From positions 1 to 64,000 of the forward strand of contig NZ_JAEHJZ010000049.1 of the NCBI RefSeq assembly GCF_016469035.1: a stretch of DNA of 64,000 nucleotides, written 5' to 3'. Below are positions 60,631 to 64,000 of the stretch, one piece after another; position 1 is the first letter of the stretch; every line of letters starts with the position of its first letter. Both the position numbers and the translations under genes were made by a program. This stretch comes from Gelidibacter salicanalis. Its GTDB lineage: Bacteria; Bacteroidota; Bacteroidia; Flavobacteriales; Flavobacteriaceae. Under the pieces are notes generated by a model. It had not been told where the DNA came from. It did no database searches and was given only the letters and a program-made list of their open reading frames with translations.

Positions 60631-61758
60631 ATGAAGATTGTTCTCGCGCCAGATAAGTTCAAAGGTTCTTTAACAGGAATGCAATTTTGTGATGCCGTAG
60701 AAAAAGGTTTTAAAGAGATTTTGCCGTCTACAGAATTCATAAAGTTACCATTGGCCGATGGTGGCGACGGCACGATTCAAATTTTAGAATACCATTTAAA
60801 AGGGAAACGTCTTAAAGTTAAGGTGAATGACCCGTTATTTAGAGAAATTGAAGCCTCCTATCTTTATATGGACGCTACAAAAACCGCTTTTATTGAAATG
60901 GCGGAAGCTTCAGGAATGTATCTTTTAAAGCCTGAAGAGCAAAATTGTTTTTATACCACCACTTTAGGCACTGGAGAGTTGATATTGGATGCTATCAATA
61001 AAGGTGCTACAACCATTATTTTAGGAATTGGCGGTAGCGCTACCAATGATTGTGGGATTGGTATGGCAACTGCATTAGGTTATAGATTTGAAGATGCGCG
61101 TGGTAAGGAACTAAAACCTATCGGGAAGAATTTATCGAAAATAAGGATGATTAATACCAGTTATGCCATAGGTGCCTTAAAATCTGTTAATTTTAAAGTT
61201 GCCTGTGACGTAACAAATCCGTTATACGGAAAAGATGGTGCCGCATTTGTGTACGCGCCTCAAAAAGGAGCATCAGAAGTTGAAATAAAAGAATTAGATA
61301 AAGGGCTTAAAAATATCGCAAAACTGTTTAAAAGGCAATTTGTTATGGATGTTCAGAATATAAAAGGTGCTGGTGCAGCAGGAGGTATGGGAGCTGGCAC
61401 ATCAGTATTTTTAAATGCTGAATTAAAATCTGGAATTGATTTGGTAAAAAGTTTAGTGGCTTTTGATGAAAAAATAAAAGGCGCCGATTGGATTATTACT
61501 GGCGAAGGTAAGTTGGATTCTCAAACACTATCAGGTAAAACAATCCAAGGTGTTTTAGAATCGGCGAAAGCTTTTAACATCAAAGTAGCCGCTTTTTGTG
61601 GTGCTATTGATTTGGATGATAAAACAGCAAAGCGTTTTGGTATAGATTATAAGGACGCTGTTTTAAACCATGCCAAAAATTTAGAAGATGGCATTAAAAA
61701 CGGTTATGATTATATAAATGGAATGGCTAAACTTTTTGCAAGTGGATTTTTGAAATAA
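60631..61758 (+). CDS. glycerate 2-kinase (GlxK/GarK family)
   Basis: A 375-residue glycerate kinase of the type I family, forming 2-phosphoglycerate for glycolysis. Conserved motifs: LAPDKFKGSLTG at the N-terminus, LPLADGGDGT, ILGIGGSATNDCGIGMATALGY (in part) and GEGKLDSQTLSGKT. It is the last intact gene of the LacI-controlled operon, and its presence is the strongest local clue that the operon's substrate releases glycerate. Confidence 0.92.
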   Translation: MKIVLAPDKFKGSLTGMQFCDAVEKGFKEILPSTEFIKLPLADGGDGTIQILEYHLKGKRLKVKVNDPLFREIEASYLYMDATKTAFIEMAEASGMYLLKPEEQNCFYTTTLGTGELILDAINKGATTIILGIGGSATNDCGIGMATALGYRFEDARGKELKPIGKNLSKIRMINTSYAIGALKSVNFKVACDVTNPLYGKDGAAFVYAPQKGASEVEIKELDKGLKNIAKLFKRQFVMDVQNIKGAGAAGGMGAGTSVFLNAELKSGIDLVKSLVAFDEKIKGADWIITGEGKLDSQTLSGKTIQGVLESAKAFNIKVAAFCGAIDLDDKTAKRFGIDYKDAVLNHAKNLEDGIKNGYDYINGMAKLFASGFLK

Positions 61759-61782
61759 ACATCACAACTTTGAAATTAAAAT

Positions 61783-62007
61783 ATGGAATTATTTCCTTTA
61801 TAATGTGAACCCAATTACTGTTACCGAATATAGGGTGGGAATAAGTTAAAAACAATACTAAATAAAAATACAATCAAAAAAGTATAGGTGAATCTTGGGA
61901 GATTTCGGATATTGAAGACAACGAAACGCTTGTGTGCCAGGGTGATTTGAATGGAAGAACACTGAAGAGTTTGATTGAAAAATTCAAAAGCTATTTTGTT
62001 GGTAAAA
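61783..62007 (+). pseudogene. manA: remnant of a class I mannose-6-phosphate isomerase gene
   Basis: The 414-bp gap after the glycerate kinase holds the start of a ManA-like protein broken by frameshifts. An ATG at 61783 gives MELFPL; shifted frames then read NPITVTEYR and NKLKTILNKNTIKKV, and from 61890 ESWEISDIEDNETLVCQGDL and LNGRTLKSLIEKFKSYFVGK, which are the N-terminal landmarks of type I mannose-6-phosphate isomerases in this phylum. The rest of the gene is absent. Its position suggests that the operon once handled the mannose half of mannosylglycerate. Confidence 0.72.
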
Positions 62008-62172
62008 TGTTTATGAAACCTTTGTGTAGTGGAATATTTATTTTTCAGTATAATTAATCATAACATTTAAGTTTACAAGAAGTTCAGATTTTAAAAAGGC
62101 TACCGAAAGACCGCACAAAACACCGAAAGAAATATTGAAGTAAATAAAATTGGTAATTAAACAAATAGTACT

Positions 62173-63180
62173 ATGAAAGCAATAGGATACAAAAAAAACC
62201 TTCCAATAGAACATATTGAATCGTTACAAGACATAGAGTTAGACACACCGAAAGCCATGGGTAGAGATATATTAGTAGAAATAAAGGCGATATCTGTAAA
62301 TCCAGTCGATTATAAAGTTCGAGCCGGAATGCCCGTTGAAGGAGATGGCTGGAAAGTTATTGGTTGGGATGCAGCCGGAATTGTAAAAGAAGTTGGCGAA
62401 GATGTTAGCTTATTTAAGGTTGGAGATGAAGTTTGGTATGCTGGCGATTTTACACGGCAAGGTAGTTATGCACAATACCAAATAGTAGACGAACGTATTG
62501 TGGGTAAAAAACCATCAAGTATATCTTTTGTGGAAGCTGCTGCCTTGCCATTGACAACACTTACCGCTTGGGAACTATTATTTGATAGGCTACAAGTGAC
62601 TACCGACGATGCTAATAAATCTCTTTTAGTTATTGGTGCCGCTGGTGGTGTAGGTTCAATTTTAGTTCAATTGGCTAAAAAGCTAACAAAACTGAACATC
62701 ATTGGCACAGCTTCCAGAGAAGAAACCACCTCTTGGTTGAAAGAATTGGGTGCAGATTCAGTCATTAACCATAGACATAAATTAAGTGAAGAGTTTGAAA
62801 AGTATCAACTTCCTGCCCCAGATTACGTGGTAAGTTTAAATGGTACCGAGCAGCACGCAGAAGAGATTGTAAAAGTAATAAAACCTCAAGGTAAGTTTGG
62901 ATTTATTGATGACCCTAAATCCATGAACGTCATGCCTTTTAAACATAAAGCAGTTTCAACACATATAGAATTTATGTTTGCCAGATCCATGTTTCAAACA
63001 GAAGATATGCAAGAGCAACACAACATTTTAAATGAAGTGTCTACACTCATAGACAACGGAACCATTAAAACTACTTTAGGCGAAAATTTCGGAATTATTA
63101 ATGCTGAAAATCTTCGTAAAGCACATGCTTTCCTAGAAACAGGAAAGGCAAAAGGTAAAATAGTTTTAGAAGGATTTTAA
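62173..63180 (+). CDS. zinc-type alcohol dehydrogenase-like (MDR) quinone/enone reductase
   Basis: A 335-residue medium-chain dehydrogenase/reductase. Motifs are VGDEVWYAGDF, LTTLTAWELLFDRL and the nucleotide-binding VIGAAGGVGSILVQLAKK. The catalytic zinc ligands of classical alcohol dehydrogenases (a Cys near residue 40 and the four-Cys lobe) are missing, as in quinone oxidoreductases, so NADPH-dependent reduction of quinones or enones is likely. It stands alone, downstream of the ManA remnant. Confidence 0.87.
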   Translation: MKAIGYKKNLPIEHIESLQDIELDTPKAMGRDILVEIKAISVNPVDYKVRAGMPVEGDGWKVIGWDAAGIVKEVGEDVSLFKVGDEVWYAGDFTRQGSYAQYQIVDERIVGKKPSSISFVEAAALPLTTLTAWELLFDRLQVTTDDANKSLLVIGAAGGVGSILVQLAKKLTKLNIIGTASREETTSWLKELGADSVINHRHKLSEEFEKYQLPAPDYVVSLNGTEQHAEEIVKVIKPQGKFGFIDDPKSMNVMPFKHKAVSTHIEFMFARSMFQTEDMQEQHNILNEVSTLIDNGTIKTTLGENFGIINAENLRKAHAFLETGKAKGKIVLEGF

Positions 63181-63195
63181 TTTACCTTAAAAACC

Positions 63196-63610
63196 CACCT
63201 GGTTAGCAGGAATTGGTTGAGCAAGATATAAGAATGCTCTGTGAATGGAAGAGGTGTGAGGTTGAGGAGCTGCATGTTCAAGAGGATCATATTCATTTGT
63301 TGGTTTCAGTTCCACCCAAAGTTTCTATCTCAAAGTTGATGGCTACTTTAAAGGGTAAGACTGCGATAAAACTGTTCAAGAGTTATCCCAAACTGAAAAA
63401 GAAACCTTATTGGCGCAATCACTTTTGGGCTCGTGGTTATTTTGTGAGTACCGTTGGATTAGATGAGAAAATGATTAAAAAACATGTCTAATACCAAGAG
63501 AAAGAAGAAAAGCGGATTGAGGATCAACAACAAAGGTTTGGTTTTTGACCAATGCCCCTCTCGCCCGCTATGGGGCTATCTAAAGCCACCTTCTTAGAAG
63601 GTGTGATTTT
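63196..63610 (+). mobile_element. defective IS200/IS605-type element
   Basis: A remnant of a TnpA-only IS200 element. The right end keeps a typical subterminal hairpin (CACCTTCT, T, AGAAGGTG at 63587-63603); a small CCTG...CAGG hairpin near 63200 may be the left end. The transposase inside lacks its N-terminal third. Confidence 0.65.
63213..63548 (+). pseudogene. tnpA: truncated IS200-family Y1 transposase
   Basis: The frame retains the HUH motif (QEDHIHLLVSVPPK), YWRNHFWARGYFVSTVG with the catalytic Tyr region, and DEKMIKKHV. About 35 N-terminal residues are missing, and a TAA at 63489-63491 interrupts the C-terminal helix, after which YQEKEEKRIEDQQQRF continues in frame to 63548. It cannot be functional. 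Confidence 0.75.
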
Positions 63611-63742
63611 TAATTATTTTAAAGTTCTGTTTTGATTATCAATTTTGTCCTTGTTTTTCCCAATCTTCGCATGATTTAAATTGTTATATAGCTTTTGAGC
63701 ATATAACATGTCGGTGGACAAGACTTTATAGCCTGTAGTTTT

Positions 63743-64000
63743 TTAAAACCTTAGATGTGGAATAAAAGTGAGAAAAAGCATAGATGTGCGTACAATTTGA
63801 TAAGAAACCCAAGCGGTTAAAATTTTAAACATCCCTGTTCTTTCTCTAAGGGTGTCCAATGTAATTTCACTACACTCGTTTATAACCTTTTCAAAGTTTG
63901 AGTGAAGGTTTTTAGCAAATTCGACGGATTGAATTTCTACGTTCATTTCAATACTTCCATAACAGCTAAGACTGTTCAGATTAAACGAGCCTACAATAGA
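63743..64000 (-). CDS. C-terminal end of a phospholipase D-like protein (cardiolipin synthase-like), cut by the window edge
   Basis: On the minus strand the frame is open from the window end to a stop at 63743. The first visible residues are SIVGSFNLNSLSCYGSIE, the region just after the second HKD motif in cardiolipin synthases and related PLD enzymes, and then MNVEIQSVEFAKNLHSNFEKV, the usual C-terminal helix (given in part). The rest of the protein lies outside the window. A phospholipase D/transphosphatidylase function is probable. Confidence 0.75.
   Translation of the reverse strand, partial: SIVGSFNLNSLSCYGSIEMNVEIQSVEFAKNLHSNFEKVINECSEITLDTLRERTGMFKILTAWVSYQIVRTSMLFLTFIPHLRF

Noticed and set aside
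1-64000. tRNA, rRNA, riboswitch or replication-origin features
   Set aside because: No cloverleaf, rRNA segment, conserved riboswitch core or origin-like cluster was recognised on either strand while reading.

Overview
The window reads as the chromosome of a Flavobacteriaceae-type Bacteroidota, probably marine. The DNA is AT-rich, promoters carry the Bacteroidota -7 box TAnnTTTG, there is a TonB-dependent receptor with an N-terminal carboxypeptidase-like domain, and lipoproteins are numerous. The sugar-use genes (sulfatase, uronate catabolism, a candidate mannosylglycerate locus) would suit a bacterium living on algal material. The species cannot be named from the sequence.

Layout. (1) 1-8.0 kb: a remnant of a possible polysaccharide lyase, a membrane-anchored metallopeptidase-like protein, a secreted sulfatase, then KDG kinase, KDPG aldolase and a complete DctP-DctQ-DctM TRAP transporter, i.e. 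uptake and lower-pathway breakdown of uronates. (2) 8.1-10.5 kb: an ISAzo13-type insertion sequence that truncates a small lipoprotein gene. That gene's promoter carries the same 28-bp operator as the promoter of the adjacent GbsR/MarR-type regulator. (3) 10.8-31.3 kb: a metal and metalloid resistance island with two CusA/CzcA efflux systems (one permease fused to an outer-membrane factor), His-rich accessory proteins, an NreB-like MFS pump, arsenate reductase plus ACR3, a PII-like protein, a Fur regulator and a Zn/Cd-type P-ATPase. A four-helix-bundle gene flanked by repeats sits between cusB and cusA.

(4) 31.3-51.5 kb: the most interesting part. Six transcription units each begin with the same composite promoter: a direct repeat (about CTTTAAT-N4-CTTTAGAATTG, 11-bp period) whose second half-site starts exactly 16 bp before a TAnnTTTR box. 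The repeat resembles the PmrA/OmpR-family box. The units are a third RND efflux operon, an OmpR-type response regulator with its histidine kinase, an ArnC-like / LAB_N / ArnT-like lipid A glycosylation operon, a PepSY-like periplasmic protein, an LtaS/MdoB-like transferase overlapping a diacylglycerol kinase, and a degenerate PAP2 protein followed by a PhoX-like phosphatase, a PAP2 phosphatase and an HD protein. I read this as a self-regulated envelope-remodelling regulon packed into about 20 kb, interrupted only by a yeiH/LysR pair.

(5) 51.9-53.7 kb: a CDF metal transporter and a decayed NmrA/QorB-like reductase gene. (6) 53.8-62.0 kb: a LacI regulator with a perfect palindromic operator, a TonB-dependent receptor, a GH63-type mannosylglycerate/glucosylglycerate hydrolase-like enzyme, a sodium:solute symporter, a glycerate kinase and a broken mannose-6-phosphate isomerase gene. 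Together these look like a locus for alpha-mannosylglycerate (digeneaside, a red-algal solute) or glucosylglycerate. (7) 62.2-64 kb: a zinc-type dehydrogenase, an IS200 relic and the C-terminal end of a phospholipase D/cardiolipin synthase-like gene running off the window.

Gene decay is frequent (lyase remnant, truncated lipoprotein, outer-membrane barrel relic, QorB, ManA, IS200), so the region appears to be in active turnover. All functions are inferred by reading motifs; no database search was possible.
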